Positions 17,176-27,174 of a stretch of 64,000 nucleotides of DNA are shown one piece after another (the stretch's first letter is position 1; each line of letters begins with the position of its first letter). The DNA is from Gemmatimonadota bacterium (GTDB lineage Bacteria; Gemmatimonadota; Gemmatimonadetes; Palauibacterales; KS3-K002), in NCBI GenBank assembly GCA_020344015.1, contig CP070812.1, forward strand, positions 3,488,711 through 3,552,710, read 5' to 3'. The notes under the pieces are model-generated. The model was not told the DNA's origin and ran no database searches. It saw only the letters and a program-made list of their open reading frames with translations. A program made the position numbers and the translations under genes.

Positions 17176-17603
17176 TGGCACGCTACGGCGGGCTCTATGA
17201 GGATCGGTCGCTGCCGCTGACGGCGGACATCAACCTGATCAACCTCGTCGATGTCGCCTTCACGCTGCTGGTGATATTCATGATTACCGCACCGATACTT
17301 CAGGGCGGCGTCGAGGTACAGCTACCCCAGGCGGAGGTCGCGCCGCTGCCGGCGAGCGAGGCGATCGTTGTGACGGTTGACGATGAAGGTGTCATCTATA
17401 TCGGCGACGCGACGGTCTCCCTCGACGAGTTCAAGGCGGTGATCCGAGACGTGTGGAACCAGAGGGGCAGTCCACCGGTCTACGTGCGGGGCGACGAACG
17501 TGCCAACTTCGGGGTCGTGCTGAAGGTGATCGCCGCGCTCAAGGCCGCGGACATCGCCGCGGTGGGACTGGTGGCCGAACTCGAGCCGCAGAGGAGGCGC
17601 TGA
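17175..17603 (+). CDS. tolR: TolR/ExbD-type biopolymer transport protein
   Basis: This 142-residue protein has a single N-terminal transmembrane helix with the essential aspartate of the LVDVAFTLLVIFMI segment (Asp26), followed by a periplasmic domain (PPVYVRGDERANFGVVLKV). It is the partner stator or rotor component for TolQ. Its start overlaps the tolQ stop by one base. Confidence 0.93.
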   Translation: MARYGGLYEDRSLPLTADINLINLVDVAFTLLVIFMITAPILQGGVEVQLPQAEVAPLPASEAIVVTVDDEGVIYIGDATVSLDEFKAVIRDVWNQRGSPPVYVRGDERANFGVVLKVIAALKAADIAAVGLVAELEPQRRR

Positions 17604-17607
17604 CTCG

Positions 17608-18333
17608 ATGGCGCGGCTGATCCTGCGGAGCGAGACTCGCGGTGCCGGCGAAGGATTGCCGCCCAGTGCGGTCGTGGGATCGATGAGCCTCCACGCCGTC
17701 GCTCTGGTCTTCATGGTCTGGGGCGCTCAGCGCATCGACCTGCCGGACCCGCCTCAGGTTTACCAGGTAGAGCTCGTTTCCGTGCCGCGCCCCGCGCCGG
17801 TCCGCACCGTCCCCGTGCCCGAGCCGCAGCGCACCGCTCCCACGGAGGAGCCCGAGGTGAGGCCGCTGGACAGGCAGCCCGAGCCGGAGGCCGAGCAACA
17901 ACAGGTACCGGCACCCGTCGAGGCCGAGCCGGAGGAAGGCGCCGAGGAAGAGGAACCGCAGCCCGTGCTGGAAGAGCGCCCGGCGGCCACGGCGGAGCAG
18001 TCCCCTGAGGGCGCCGACGTGCCGGTACGCCTGGAAGGCGCCCCATTCCCTTATCCCGAGTATGCGGCGAATATTATCTTGCAGATAAAGCGACACTGGA
18101 GACCGCCGACTGGGAACACGCATTTAAGGGCGGAGCTCGCATTCACGATCTTGAGGAACGGGTCGATCGCCGATATCGCCTGGGTGCGACGGTCGGGTAA
18201 TCCGGCGTTCGATCTCGAAGCCCGCGGCGCCATCGAGGCGGCGGCCCGTCGAGGCGTCTTCGGGGCGTTGCCCGAGGGCTACCCGGCCGACGAACTGCGG
18301 GTCTCGTTCTTCTTCGACCCGACGAGCTACTAG
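17608..18333 (+). CDS. TonB/TolA-type energy transducer
   Basis: This 241-residue protein has an N-terminal transmembrane anchor (SLHAVALVFMVWGAQ) and a long Pro/Glu-rich periplasmic linker (about 50-140, with QPEPEAEQQQVPAPVEAEPEE). The C-terminal TonB/TolA domain reads YPEYAANIILQIKRHW to RVSFFFDP. By position between tolR and tolB it fulfils the TolA role of linking the inner-membrane motor to TolB-Pal, although the terminal domain is of TonB family style. Confidence 0.85.
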   Translation: MARLILRSETRGAGEGLPPSAVVGSMSLHAVALVFMVWGAQRIDLPDPPQVYQVELVSVPRPAPVRTVPVPEPQRTAPTEEPEVRPLDRQPEPEAEQQQVPAPVEAEPEEGAEEEEPQPVLEERPAATAEQSPEGADVPVRLEGAPFPYPEYAANIILQIKRHWRPPTGNTHLRAELAFTILRNGSIADIAWVRRSGNPAFDLEARGAIEAAARRGVFGALPEGYPADELRVSFFFDPTSY

Positions 18334-18377
18334 CGACACGGGCGCCGTGGTTTGGCCGCCCCAATGACTGTGACGAG

Positions 18378-19778
18378 ATGAAGCTCTTGAACCATAGACT
18401 CGCCAAGAAGGTGTCGGCCTTCGTAGCCGCGCTTTCGCTGGTTCCGGCGATCGCCTCGGCGCAGGTGCCGGTCCGTGACAGCATCCCCACCGACGTCCGA
18501 CTCGGCATCGTCTATCAGCCGTCCTATCGGCCCGGTGTCGTCATGCCGTTGATGCCCGCGGCCGAGGGCCTCCGCGAGCTCGCCGATACGGCACGTCGCA
18601 TGATACTTCGCGACCTCGATTACAGCGATCGGCTCCAGATCATGCCGGTCTCCGAGGATGTCCCCGTCGAAGGACCGGTCAACTATGGGCTCTGGGACGA
18701 GTTGGGCGCCGTCTGGCTCGTCGTCGGCGCCGTGGAAGGCACGCCCGATGAGCCGGTCCTGAGATTGTCGCTCCACGATGTGGTATACAGACTGCTCCAG
18801 GAGGTTCGCGCCTTCGAGCTTCCGCCGCTCCGGCACCCGGAATTCCGCTACGCGATCCACGCCGCCGCCGATGAGGTGCTCCGCTGGGCGACCAGCGGCA
18901 CAGGGATCGCTGCGACCCGCATCGCCTTTGTCGCCGACGGACCGGGCGGCTCGGAGATCTTCGTCGTCGATAGCGACGGTTTTGGGGCACACAGCGTATC
19001 GCGCGACAGCTCGATCGCGCTGTCTCCCGCCTGGTCACCGGCCGGTGATCGTATCGCCTACATGTCCTATAAGCGTGGCGATCCGGCCATCTACGAGATC
19101 GATTTGGCGAACGGACGGTCGACGGTTAGGGTCGACCTGCCCGGCATGGACCTCACCCCGAGCTACATGCCCGACGGCACACACCTCGGGTTCGCCGCCA
19201 CCATAGACGGGCGGACCGAGGTCTACACCTACGATTTGATCAGGAGCTGCTGCCCGGAACGCGCGACCTTCGCCCGCTACGCGAATTCGTTGTCACCCAC
19301 CTTCGCGCCCGACGGCCGCCGCTTCGCCTTTAACTCCGATCGGCTCGGCCAGCTACACATATTCGTCAAAGACATGAACAACGGCTCGGCTGAGTTGATC
19401 ACGCCCTACATTTACGACCGCAGCGTTCACAATGCCGGGCCCGATTGGTCACCAATGGGTGACCGCATCGCGTTCCACGGCTGGGTCGGGGGCACGCCAC
19501 AGATATTCACCGTCGCACCCGACAGCCGCGGGCTGCGCCAGCTCACTCAACGGGGACGCAACGAGGACCCGAGCTGGGCACCGGACGGCCGACACATCGT
19601 CTTCGCCTCGACCCGAGACGGCACCACCGGCCTCTGGGTGCTCGACGTGGTCAGCGGCCGTATCCGCAGGGTCATGACCGCTGCCGGAGCCCGCTTGCCT
19701 GACTGGTCCGGCCGCTTAGATTCAGCCTCTCACCTCACAAGCGGAGCGGCTGTTGGCTCCGAGAGCAATAACCCGTAG
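18378..19778 (+). CDS. tolB: Tol-Pal system protein TolB
   Basis: TolB is a periplasmic beta-propeller that binds Pal and TolA. The 466-residue precursor has a signal peptide cut after AIASA, an N-terminal domain (about 30-170) and WD40-like beta-propeller repeats with the typical SPAWSPAGDRIAY, SPTFAPDGRRFAF, GPDWSPMGDRIAF and DPSWAPDGRHIVF blades. It sits between the TonB-like gene and pal, as in the classical cluster. Confidence 0.95.
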   Translation: MKLLNHRLAKKVSAFVAALSLVPAIASAQVPVRDSIPTDVRLGIVYQPSYRPGVVMPLMPAAEGLRELADTARRMILRDLDYSDRLQIMPVSEDVPVEGPVNYGLWDELGAVWLVVGAVEGTPDEPVLRLSLHDVVYRLLQEVRAFELPPLRHPEFRYAIHAAADEVLRWATSGTGIAATRIAFVADGPGGSEIFVVDSDGFGAHSVSRDSSIALSPAWSPAGDRIAYMSYKRGDPAIYEIDLANGRSTVRVDLPGMDLTPSYMPDGTHLGFAATIDGRTEVYTYDLIRSCCPERATFARYANSLSPTFAPDGRRFAFNSDRLGQLHIFVKDMNNGSAELITPYIYDRSVHNAGPDWSPMGDRIAFHGWVGGTPQIFTVAPDSRGLRQLTQRGRNEDPSWAPDGRHIVFASTRDGTTGLWVLDVVSGRIRRVMTAAGARLPDWSGRLDSASHLTSGAAVGSESNNP

Positions 19779-19789
19779 GGAGTGGTCTT

Positions 19790-20380
19790 ATGTCTAACAG
19801 CTGGAAGAACACGGCGGGTTGGTTGGTGGCCCTGGGCCTGGTTGCCGTGATGGCGGCTTGTGGCGGCGGTGCTCCCGAGCCCGAACCCGAGCCCGAGCCC
19901 GAGCCCCAGGTCGAAGAGCCGACCGTGGACGAGGCAGCGGAGCGCGCCCGCCTAGAGGAGGAAGCGCGACTCCGCCGCGAGGAGGAGGAACGACGTCGTG
20001 CCGAGGCGGAGCGCAACCGTGTGTTGGCGGTTATCGCCGAGCGCGTCCACTTCGACTTCGACAAGTCCGATATCCGGCCCGACGCGGCTGAGGTCCTGCA
20101 GCGTAAGGTCACCGTCCTGCGCGAGTACCCCGGTGTCGAGCTGCGCATTGAGGGTCACTGTGACGAGCGCGGCTCCAACGAGTACAACCTGGCGCTCGGC
20201 CAGCGTCGCGCCGAGGCGGTGCGCCGCTACCTGGTGAGTTACGGCGTCGATGTGGGCCGCTTCGCAACCATCAGCTACGGCGAAGAGCGGCCGGTAGCGC
20301 GTGCCTCGAACGAGGACGCTTGGGCGCAGAACCGTCGCGCAGAGTTCAATGTCACGGATCACGGCCAACTCGCTAACTAG
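19790..20380 (+). CDS. pal: Peptidoglycan-associated lipoprotein Pal
   Basis: Pal is the outer-membrane lipoprotein that anchors peptidoglycan to the Tol machine. The 196-residue precursor has a lipobox (VMAAC, Cys24), a striking PE dipeptide run encoded by hexanucleotide repeats (EPEPEPEPEPEPQ), a charged coiled-coil stretch (residues 45-80) and an OmpA-like C-terminal domain with FDFDKSDIRP and GHCDERGSNEYNLALGQRRA, which binds diaminopimelate in peptidoglycan. The coiled-coil insert is long compared with E. coli Pal. Confidence 0.96.
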   Translation: MSNSWKNTAGWLVALGLVAVMAACGGGAPEPEPEPEPEPQVEEPTVDEAAERARLEEEARLRREEEERRRAEAERNRVLAVIAERVHFDFDKSDIRPDAAEVLQRKVTVLREYPGVELRIEGHCDERGSNEYNLALGQRRAEAVRRYLVSYGVDVGRFATISYGEERPVARASNEDAWAQNRRAEFNVTDHGQLAN

Positions 20381-20397
20381 AAGAACGAGCAGCTCCC

Positions 20398-21186
20398 ATG
20401 AAGGCCGCCGCAAAATCGCTCCTCGTCTTCGCTGTGACAGGCCTTGCTGCCTGTGCATCGAAGAAGGACGTCGACAGGATTCGTGAGGACCTGGCCAGCG
20501 TCCGCGCTCGCCAGGACTCGATCGCCAGCAGCGTCACACAGCTGGAGAGCTCCGTGTCCGAGGCGCTCGAAAACCAGGGAGCGCTCGTCGTCACAGTTCG
20601 CGGCGATCTCCTGCAACAGTTGGATGATATGGAACGCCAGCTGGTCGAGATCCAGGAGCTGCTGGGCCAGAGCCAGATCGTGCTCAGTGGCCTGCGAGAT
20701 CGTATGGAACGGCGGCAGCTTGATCGACAGACTGCGGCTGAGGAGTTTGCCGAGCTCGATAGCGTCGGCGATGCGGCGGCCCTCGGGCTGGATCGGGGAG
20801 CGGGGGGTGAGCCCCGCTCCCTCTACTCGGCAGCGATCGAACAATTCCGTCGCGGAGCCTACGAAACCGCGCGCACCGGGTTCCAGGAATTCCTGGTCGA
20901 GTACCCCGCGGACGAACTGGCCCCCGACGCACAGTACTACCTTGCGGAGACCTACCGGGAAGAGGGCGACGCCGGGCGGGCGATTCGTGAATACAACCGC
21001 GTGGTTGAGCTGTACCCCAACTCGAGTGCGGCGCCGACAGCACTCTACAAGGCGGGACTCCTTCAGATCGACCAGGGAAACAAAGACACGGCTTGTGAGT
21101 ATTTCCAACGTGTGATAGCTGGTTACCCAAGGAGCGATGAGTCCCGGCTGGCCCGCGACCAGGCGGAACGTCTGAGCTGCCGCTAA
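20398..21186 (+). CDS. cpoB: Tol-Pal system protein YbgF/CpoB
   Basis: CpoB links Tol function to peptidoglycan synthesis. This 262-residue protein differs from the E. coli form in having a lipobox (TGLAAC, Cys20), so it is probably lipid-anchored. An N-terminal coiled coil (about residues 25-110) is followed by three TPR units (SLYSAAIEQFRRGAYETAR, AQYYLAETYREEGDAGR, ALYKAGLLQIDQGNKDT). It closes the tol-pal cluster, 17 bases after pal. Confidence 0.9.
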   Translation: MKAAAKSLLVFAVTGLAACASKKDVDRIREDLASVRARQDSIASSVTQLESSVSEALENQGALVVTVRGDLLQQLDDMERQLVEIQELLGQSQIVLSGLRDRMERRQLDRQTAAEEFAELDSVGDAAALGLDRGAGGEPRSLYSAAIEQFRRGAYETARTGFQEFLVEYPADELAPDAQYYLAETYREEGDAGRAIREYNRVVELYPNSSAAPTALYKAGLLQIDQGNKDTACEYFQRVIAGYPRSDESRLARDQAERLSCR

Positions 21187-21228
21187 CGGCGCGCTCGGCA
21201 GGCTGCCGGGCTGACCATCCCTTCCCAA

Positions 21229-21774
21229 ATGCGCTGTCCATACTGCGGTCACACGAAGAACCGGGTCGTTGACTCGCGCACCAGTCGCGAGGGCCGTGCC
21301 GTCCGTCGCCGCCGCGAGTGCGAGAGCTGTGATGCGCGGTTCACGACCTACGAGGTCGTCGAAGAAAGGCCGCTCGCCGTCAAGAAGCGCGATGGCAGCT
21401 CCGAGCCCTTCGATCGCAGCAAACTGATCCGCGGCATCCAGTTCGCCTGCACCAAACGTCCCGTCACGCTCCGCCAAATCGAGGGGATCGCCGACGCGAT
21501 CGAAGAGAGCCTCGAGCGCAGCGAGTCGGGCGAAGTGGAAAGCTGGCAGATCGGCGAGCTCGTGATGCAGCACCTGCGCGACCTCGACCAGGTCGCCTAC
21601 GTACGGTTCGCCTCGGTCTACACCAACTTCCAGGATCCCGAGGAGTTCCTGGAGACTATCCGGGAACTGGCCGAGCGCGAGGGTTATGACGCCGCGCAGC
21701 TCGACTTCCTCGAATCGGTACTGGCGGAGGAACCGTCACCCAAGCGGCCCAAGGACAAGGACAGGGAACAGTGA
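21229..21774 (+). CDS. nrdR: Transcriptional regulator NrdR
   Basis: NrdR represses ribonucleotide reductase genes in response to ATP/dATP. The 181-residue protein has the N-terminal zinc ribbon (CPYCGH and CESCDARF; Cys3, Cys6, Cys31, Cys34) and an ATP-cone domain (KRDGSSEPFDRSKLIRGIQ, about residues 49-140). It overlaps tatC by the four bases ATGA-style at 21771-21774. No NrdR box was seen in this window, and ribonucleotide reductase genes are not here. Confidence 0.95.
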   Translation: MRCPYCGHTKNRVVDSRTSREGRAVRRRRECESCDARFTTYEVVEERPLAVKKRDGSSEPFDRSKLIRGIQFACTKRPVTLRQIEGIADAIEESLERSESGEVESWQIGELVMQHLRDLDQVAYVRFASVYTNFQDPEEFLETIRELAEREGYDAAQLDFLESVLAEEPSPKRPKDKDREQ

Positions 21775-22541
21775 AGCGGGCAAAGGGCTCGGGCGAAATG
21801 CCTTTCCTCGAACATCTCGATGAGTTGCGCTCGCGTCTCATCTGGATGGGCGTGACGGTGCTGACGCTCTCCGTGGCCGGCTTCTTCATCGTCACCGAGC
21901 TGGACGTCATCGGCTTGCTCAAGCGGCCCATAGTGCCGCTCGTGCCTGATGGCATGCTGCTCTTCACCAGCCCCACAGAACCGATGACCGTCACGCTCAA
22001 GCTGGCGTTCGTCGTGGGGATCATCCTGTCGGTCCCCATCCTCGTCTATCACACCTGGGGCTTTCTGGCGCCGGCGTTGTTCGAGCACGAGAAGAAGGCC
22101 GTGGTGCCGGCGGTCATAGGCGGCTTTCTGCTGTTTCTGCTGGGCGTTGCGATGGCCTACTTCCTGGTACTCCCCCTCGCCCTGCGGTTTCTGCTCAACT
22201 TCCAGACGCAGGCACTAGCGCCCATCATTACGATTGGCGAGTACTTGCGCTTCGCTACGAGGCTGATTCTGGCGTTCGGGATCATATTCGAGCTGCCGTT
22301 GGTATGCCTTATGCTCTCTGTGCTCGGCCTGATCGACGCCGGCAGCCTGAGACGATTCCGGCGCCACGCGATCGTCGCCGTCTCGGTGCTCTCGGCTCTC
22401 CTGACACCGGCCGACGTCGGCACGATGCTTATGATGATGGTGCCACTGCTTGTTTTGTATGAGATTTCGGTCCTCCTCGTCGCCATCGTGGATCGCCGGC
22501 GACTCGCGGGACGTGAGAGCCCGGAAGCGATCGCCGACTGA
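21771..22541 (+). CDS. tatC: Sec-independent translocase subunit TatC
   Basis: TatC is the receptor of the twin-arginine export pathway for folded proteins. This 256-residue protein has six predicted transmembrane helices and the conserved N-terminal MPFLEHLDELRSRLI and FTSPTEPM segments. No tatA or tatB gene lies beside it. The coding region overlaps the nrdR stop at its start and the lptD-like gene at its end. Confidence 0.96.
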   Translation: MKRAKGSGEMPFLEHLDELRSRLIWMGVTVLTLSVAGFFIVTELDVIGLLKRPIVPLVPDGMLLFTSPTEPMTVTLKLAFVVGIILSVPILVYHTWGFLAPALFEHEKKAVVPAVIGGFLLFLLGVAMAYFLVLPLALRFLLNFQTQALAPIITIGEYLRFATRLILAFGIIFELPLVCLMLSVLGLIDAGSLRRFRRHAIVAVSVLSALLTPADVGTMLMMMVPLLVLYEISVLLVAIVDRRRLAGRESPEAIAD

Positions 22542-25251
22542 CCCCGCCCCGGGGCGGGCGCTGGCCGCCCTCACCGCGGTCGCGCTGGCAGGGCTGCCCC
22601 CATCCGTCCCCGAACTGCCGGCCGCGCCCCTGCCGCCCGCCGCTGTTCCGCAGGACACGACTCGAGCCGCACAAGACACGACCCGGGCTCGCAGGCCGGA
22701 TAGGGTGCCCGACCTGGAGGGGGCTGCTCAAGATTCAGTAGCCGCCGACTCGCTGCGCGATCTCGGCGAGCCGTTCCCTGATCCCGATTCGCTGATGCGG
22801 GCCCTAATGGAACGTCCCGGCTACCGCCCCGTGATCTATCGCGGAGACACGCTGCAGTTCTACACGGGCGACCAGAGGATCCACCTCAATCAGCGGGCGC
22901 ACATCGAGCGCGTGCAAGAGAACGAGAACCTGTACGCCGACTCGGTCATCTTCGACGGCCAGACCCAGTACATAATTGCCTTCGGCAAGTCCAAGCTGAT
23001 CAACAACAAGGGTGAGGAGGTGGACAGCGAGGAGGGCCCCTTCTTTTATCACACGGAGTCGAAGATCGGAACGGTCGTCGGCGGGCGAACGCGCTGGGAG
23101 ATCTGGAACGTCGAGGGCGATTTCACCCTCGAGGGCAGCGACACGCTATGGGTGGAGGGGGGCCACTTTACCTCCTGTGACCTGCCGGAACCGCACTACC
23201 GCTTCGAATCGGACAAGATCAAGCTCGTGCTCGGGCACATCGTCGTCGCCTGGCCAGTACGCGTCTACTTTGGGGACGTGCCCGTCTTCTGGTTCCCGTT
23301 CATGGCGCAGGACATCCGCAGAGGCAGGCACAGTGGGATTCTGACGCTACAGTTCGGGGTCAACGACATCGTTCGCCAATCCGCCGGCTACCAACGGCAC
23401 ATCTCAAACGTTGGATACTACTGGGCGATCAGCGACTATATGGACGCCCAGTTCAGTGTCGATTGGTGGTCCGATACTTGGACGCGCTTCGATGGATTCT
23501 ACCGCTACCGCTGGCGCGAGAAGTTCCTTTCAGGACGGCTTGGTACCTCCTATTTCATTCTGCCCGACGGCGGCCGGGAACTGTCGCTGGCCTGGAATCA
23601 CAGCCAGCAGTTCGGTGAGCGGGCCAACCTTCGTGCCTCGGTCAGTTTCGTCTCGAGTCAACAGTTCCAGCGCGAGAACGAATTCAACCCCGAGCGGCTG
23701 GTACAGCAGCTGCGTTCGAACATCTCCTATTCGCGCCGATTCGATTGGGGGACACTGAATATCGGCGCCCAGCGGGTCCAACCTCTGTCGAATCCGACGG
23801 AGTCGCCGCAAGCTACGACCATGACGCTGCCGTCGTTCTCGCTCACCCTGTCGCCCATCGTCATAACGCCCTCGCCCTCGCCGATCAACCGAAGCTGGTA
23901 CCACGGGCTGACCTGGACCGGCAGCACCAACCTGACCCGCTCGACTTCGGAGACGCCGGGTCGCCCCGGACAATCGAACTTGAACGGTGGGCTGACATCG
24001 AATCTGAGTCTTGGAAATATCCGTTGGAACTCGAGTGCGACATACAGAGAACAGGTCACCGACACGCTCGATGTGGTGGAGGACACAATCGTGATCGGGG
24101 ACAAGAAGCGGCAGGGCGACATCAATTGGCGAACTTCGCTGGGTTACCAGCAGCGCCTGATCGGCTCCACGACATTGACCCCGGCGGTAAACTTCAGCGG
24201 CCAGCTCCGACGCAACAACCAGACGAACCTCAGGTTCATCTCAGCGCCGACCCGCGTATCCGTCGGTGCTGGCCTCAACAGCGACATCTACGGCTTCTTC
24301 CCGGGCGTCGGGCCGGTGGAGCGAATCCGTCACAAGATTTCGCCGGTCATCAGCTGGAGCTATAGTCCGGCAGTGACCCCATCGCAGCGAGCCCGTGAGG
24401 TTTTCGGGGTCGACGACCTTCGTGAGAACCATGTCATCACGTTGGGGCTGCAGCAGACCTTCGAAGCTAAACTCAAGCCACGTAACGATTTACAGGAGGA
24501 CTCGCTCCCCGGCACGCCCCAGGACAGTCTCGCGGCGAGCCCGCAGCAGGAGGAGGCGCGCAAGATAATGCTGCTCGCCATCAGGACCTCGGCGCTGACC
24601 TACGACGTCGTGGAAGGGAAGGTGACGACCGGGTCGATCTCGAACTCGATCACCTCCGAGTTGTTGCGAGGGTTGACGCTGCGTTTCACTCACGATCTGT
24701 TCGAGGAAAGCGAGACGGGGCGTCGGTTCGCTCCGTTCCTGACTCAGCTCAACCTCGGTTTCTCGCTGGGCGCGCGCACGTTTGAAGGGCTCTTTGGGGG
24801 GGCAGATGACGTGAGGTCGGGCAGCGGGATCGTGCCGCAGGCGGAGGAGGTCAGCGATGCGGAGTTGGAGAGTCTAAGGGAAGACGAGGTCCCCGAGCGA
24901 GATGAGCGGGGGCGCGGGGCGCGGCAGCCGTGGACGCTGAGCATCGACTACAGCCTGTTGCGGACGCGGCCGACGCCGGGTCAGGATCCGCCGAGTAATC
25001 GTCAATCGGTACGGGCGAACTTTGGTTTCCAGCCCACCGAGAACTGGAGGCTTTCCTGGCGCACTCAGTACGATATCGAGGGGGGGCAGTTCGTGGACCA
25101 TTCGCTAAGCCTGCGACGCAGCCTGCACCGCTGGTCTGCGACCTTCTCCTTCATGAAGGCATCCAACGGCAATTTTGTGTTCACTTTTAGGGTCAACCTG
25201 GACGACTTGCAAGACGTGAAGTTTGACTACCGCCAGGAAACACGGGGTTAG
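22513..25251 (+). CDS. lptD: LptD-like outer-membrane LPS assembly protein
   Basis: LptD with LptE inserts lipopolysaccharide in the outer leaflet. The predicted 912-residue precursor has a signal-peptide-like N-terminus ([14 protein letters not shown]), a tandem QDTTRA repeat, an OstA/LptA-like N-domain (about residues 100-260, with [20 protein letters not shown] and PVFWFPF) and a large beta-barrel region with alternating aromatic strands. GTG 22513 overlaps tatC; an ATG farther upstream would lie deep in tatC. I find only one cysteine in the mature protein, so the interdomain disulfides known in E. coli LptD cannot form. The C-terminal third is the least certain. Confidence 0.85.
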   Translation: MRARKRSPTDPAPGRALAALTAVALAGLPPSVPELPAAPLPPAAVPQDTTRAAQDTTRARRPDRVPDLEGAAQDSVAADSLRDLGEPFPDPDSLMRALMERPGYRPVIYRGDTLQFYTGDQRIHLNQRAHIERVQENENLYADSVIFDGQTQYIIAFGKSKLINNKGEEVDSEEGPFFYHTESKIGTVVGGRTRWEIWNVEGDFTLEGSDTLWVEGGHFTSCDLPEPHYRFESDKIKLVLGHIVVAWPVRVYFGDVPVFWFPFMAQDIRRGRHSGILTLQFGVNDIVRQSAGYQRHISNVGYYWAISDYMDAQFSVDWWSDTWTRFDGFYRYRWREKFLSGRLGTSYFILPDGGRELSLAWNHSQQFGERANLRASVSFVSSQQFQRENEFNPERLVQQLRSNISYSRRFDWGTLNIGAQRVQPLSNPTESPQATTMTLPSFSLTLSPIVITPSPSPINRSWYHGLTWTGSTNLTRSTSETPGRPGQSNLNGGLTSNLSLGNIRWNSSATYREQVTDTLDVVEDTIVIGDKKRQGDINWRTSLGYQQRLIGSTTLTPAVNFSGQLRRNNQTNLRFISAPTRVSVGAGLNSDIYGFFPGVGPVERIRHKISPVISWSYSPAVTPSQRAREVFGVDDLRENHVITLGLQQTFEAKLKPRNDLQEDSLPGTPQDSLAASPQQEEARKIMLLAIRTSALTYDVVEGKVTTGSISNSITSELLRGLTLRFTHDLFEESETGRRFAPFLTQLNLGFSLGARTFEGLFGGADDVRSGSGIVPQAEEVSDAELESLREDEVPERDERGRGARQPWTLSIDYSLLRTRPTPGQDPPSNRQSVRANFGFQPTENWRLSWRTQYDIEGGQFVDHSLSLRRSLHRWSATFSFMKASNGNFVFTFRVNLDDLQDVKFDYRQETRG

Positions 25252-25315
25252 GAAACAAGCCTCAAGAACTGCTGGGCCGGGCGGCGGGAAGACAGCGCAT
25301 GGATTGGAGGAGCCG

Positions 25316-26983
25316 ATGTCCACGGTGATGAAGGGGCCGCGCGAAGTGCGGGCTCCGCGGGGAGCGGAGATCTCCTGCAAAGGCTGGGGACAGGAAGCTG
25401 CGCTCAGGATGTTGATGAATAACCTCGATCCGGCGGTGGCCGAGAAACCCGCCGAACTGATTATCTACGGTGGATCGGGCAAAGCCGCACGTTCTTGGGA
25501 GGCGTACGAGGCAATAGTGCGGGCGCTACGCGAGCTCGGCGATGACGAGACGCTTCTCGTGCAGAGTGGCAAGCCCGTCGGTGTGTTCACAACGCACCGC
25601 GACGCTCCGCGCGTACTGATCGCCAACGCCAACTTGGTGGGTCGCTGGGCGAACTGGGACTACTTCAGGGACCTGGAGCGGAAGGGCCTGATCATGTTCG
25701 GCCAGATGACCGCCGGTTCCTGGATCTATATCGGTACGCAGGGGATCCTGCAGGGGACGTTCGAGACGTTCGCGGCGGCAGCCGGCGAGCATTTCGGCGG
25801 CTCGCTCGCAGGGCGCCTCTTGCTCACGGGCGGTCTGGGAGGCATGGGCGGTGCCCAACCGCTTGCGGCGACTATGAACGGGGCGGCGTTCCTCGGCGTC
25901 GAAGTCGACCCGGCCCGGATCGAGCGTCGCCTGGAAACGCGCTATCTGGACCGCGCCACGGATGATCTAGATGAGGCGCTGGAGTCTGTGCTGGGCGCCC
26001 GCGATCGGAAGGAAGCGCTGTCGGTGGGTCTCGTGGGTAACTGCGCCGACGTCGTCCCCGAGATCGCCAGGCGCGGGATCGTGCCGGACCTTGTCACCGA
26101 CCAGACGAGCGCCCACGATGCGCTGAACGGCTACGTACCGAAGGGCCTTTCCCTTGAAGAAGCGGCGGACCTGAGGTCTCGCGATCCCGAGGAATACGTG
26201 AAGCGGGCGATGGACTCCATGGCGGTGCATGTCCGCGGTATGCTCGATCTGAAGCGCCGGGGCGCGATCGTGTTCGACTACGGAAACAACATCCGGGCAC
26301 AGGCCCGGGATGCCGGCGTCGAGGACGCCTTCGACTTCCCTGGCTTCGTGCAGGCCTACGTCCGTCCGCTCTTCTGCCTTGGCAAGGGGCCGTTCCGTTG
26401 GGCAGCGCTCTCGGGCGAGCCGTCCGACATCCATCGCACCGACGAGTTAGTCCTCGAGTTGTTTCCTGAAGACGAGGCGCTGGGACGCTGGATCAGGATG
26501 GCCAGCGAGCGGGTCGCGTTTCAGGGTCTCCCGTCGCGGATCTGCTGGCTCGGGCAGGGTGAGCGCGCCAAATTCGGCCTGGCCATCAACGAGCTCGTGG
26601 CCCGCGGCGACGTCAAGGCGCCTATCGTCATCGGGCGTGACCATCTCGACACCGGTTCGGTGGCGAGCCCCTTCCGTGAGACCGAAGGGATGAGAGACGG
26701 TAGCGACGCAATCGCCGACTGGCCGGTACTCAACGCCATGCTCAACGTGGCGAGCGGTGCGACCTGGGTCAGCTTCCACCACGGAGGTGGCGTGGGTATC
26801 GGTGACTCGCTGCACGCCGGTATGGTAGTCGTCGCCGATGGTACTCCCGAAGCCGCAAGGCGGCTGCAGCGCGTGCTTACCAACGATCCGGGCAGCGGTG
26901 TGGCGCGGCACGCCGATGCCGGCTATGAGAGCGCCGTAGAGACCGCCCGCAAGCATGGGATTAAGATCCCTATGCCGGGATAG
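25316..26983 (+). CDS. hutU: Urocanate hydratase
   Basis: HutU converts urocanate to imidazolonepropionate in histidine degradation using NAD as electrophile. The 555-residue protein matches the family throughout: [20 protein letters not shown], the [20 protein letters not shown] segment, the NAD-binding [14 protein letters not shown] loop and the [13 protein letters not shown] region holding the conserved cysteine. ATG 25316 is preceded by GGAGG (25306-25310); an upstream ATG at 25223 lies in the end of the lptD-like gene. hutI follows, but hutH is not in the window. Confidence 0.97.
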   Translation: MSTVMKGPREVRAPRGAEISCKGWGQEAALRMLMNNLDPAVAEKPAELIIYGGSGKAARSWEAYEAIVRALRELGDDETLLVQSGKPVGVFTTHRDAPRVLIANANLVGRWANWDYFRDLERKGLIMFGQMTAGSWIYIGTQGILQGTFETFAAAAGEHFGGSLAGRLLLTGGLGGMGGAQPLAATMNGAAFLGVEVDPARIERRLETRYLDRATDDLDEALESVLGARDRKEALSVGLVGNCADVVPEIARRGIVPDLVTDQTSAHDALNGYVPKGLSLEEAADLRSRDPEEYVKRAMDSMAVHVRGMLDLKRRGAIVFDYGNNIRAQARDAGVEDAFDFPGFVQAYVRPLFCLGKGPFRWAALSGEPSDIHRTDELVLELFPEDEALGRWIRMASERVAFQGLPSRICWLGQGERAKFGLAINELVARGDVKAPIVIGRDHLDTGSVASPFRETEGMRDGSDAIADWPVLNAMLNVASGATWVSFHHGGGVGIGDSLHAGMVVVADGTPEAARRLQRVLTNDPGSGVARHADAGYESAVETARKHGIKIPMPG

Positions 26984-27174
26984 ACTGAAGATTCGACAGT
27001 CGACAATCGATTGCCCAGTATCGGCTCGTTCTCGACTGTCGACCTCCGACGCCCTACGTTCGGCCGTGCGACACTTGAGCGTCGAGCGTCGAGCGCCGAA
27101 CGTCGGTCGTTGAAAAGAAGCTGAAAAATCGGCAGTCGTATGTCGGCTGTCGAATATTGAACTTCAACATCACT
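26984..27174. repeat. Nested inverted-repeat tract C between hutU and hutI
   Basis: The outer arms at 26991-27013 and 27133-27155 are near-perfect reverse complements (about 19 of 23 positions by hand, with ATTCGACAG against CTGTCGAAT at the ends). A nested inner pair, ACGTTCGGC (27056-27064) and GCCGAACGT (27095-27103), is perfect. The sequence is rich in TCGA, GTCG and CGAGCG words. It fills the whole gap and may fold as a long cruciform or hairpin. Confidence 0.7.
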
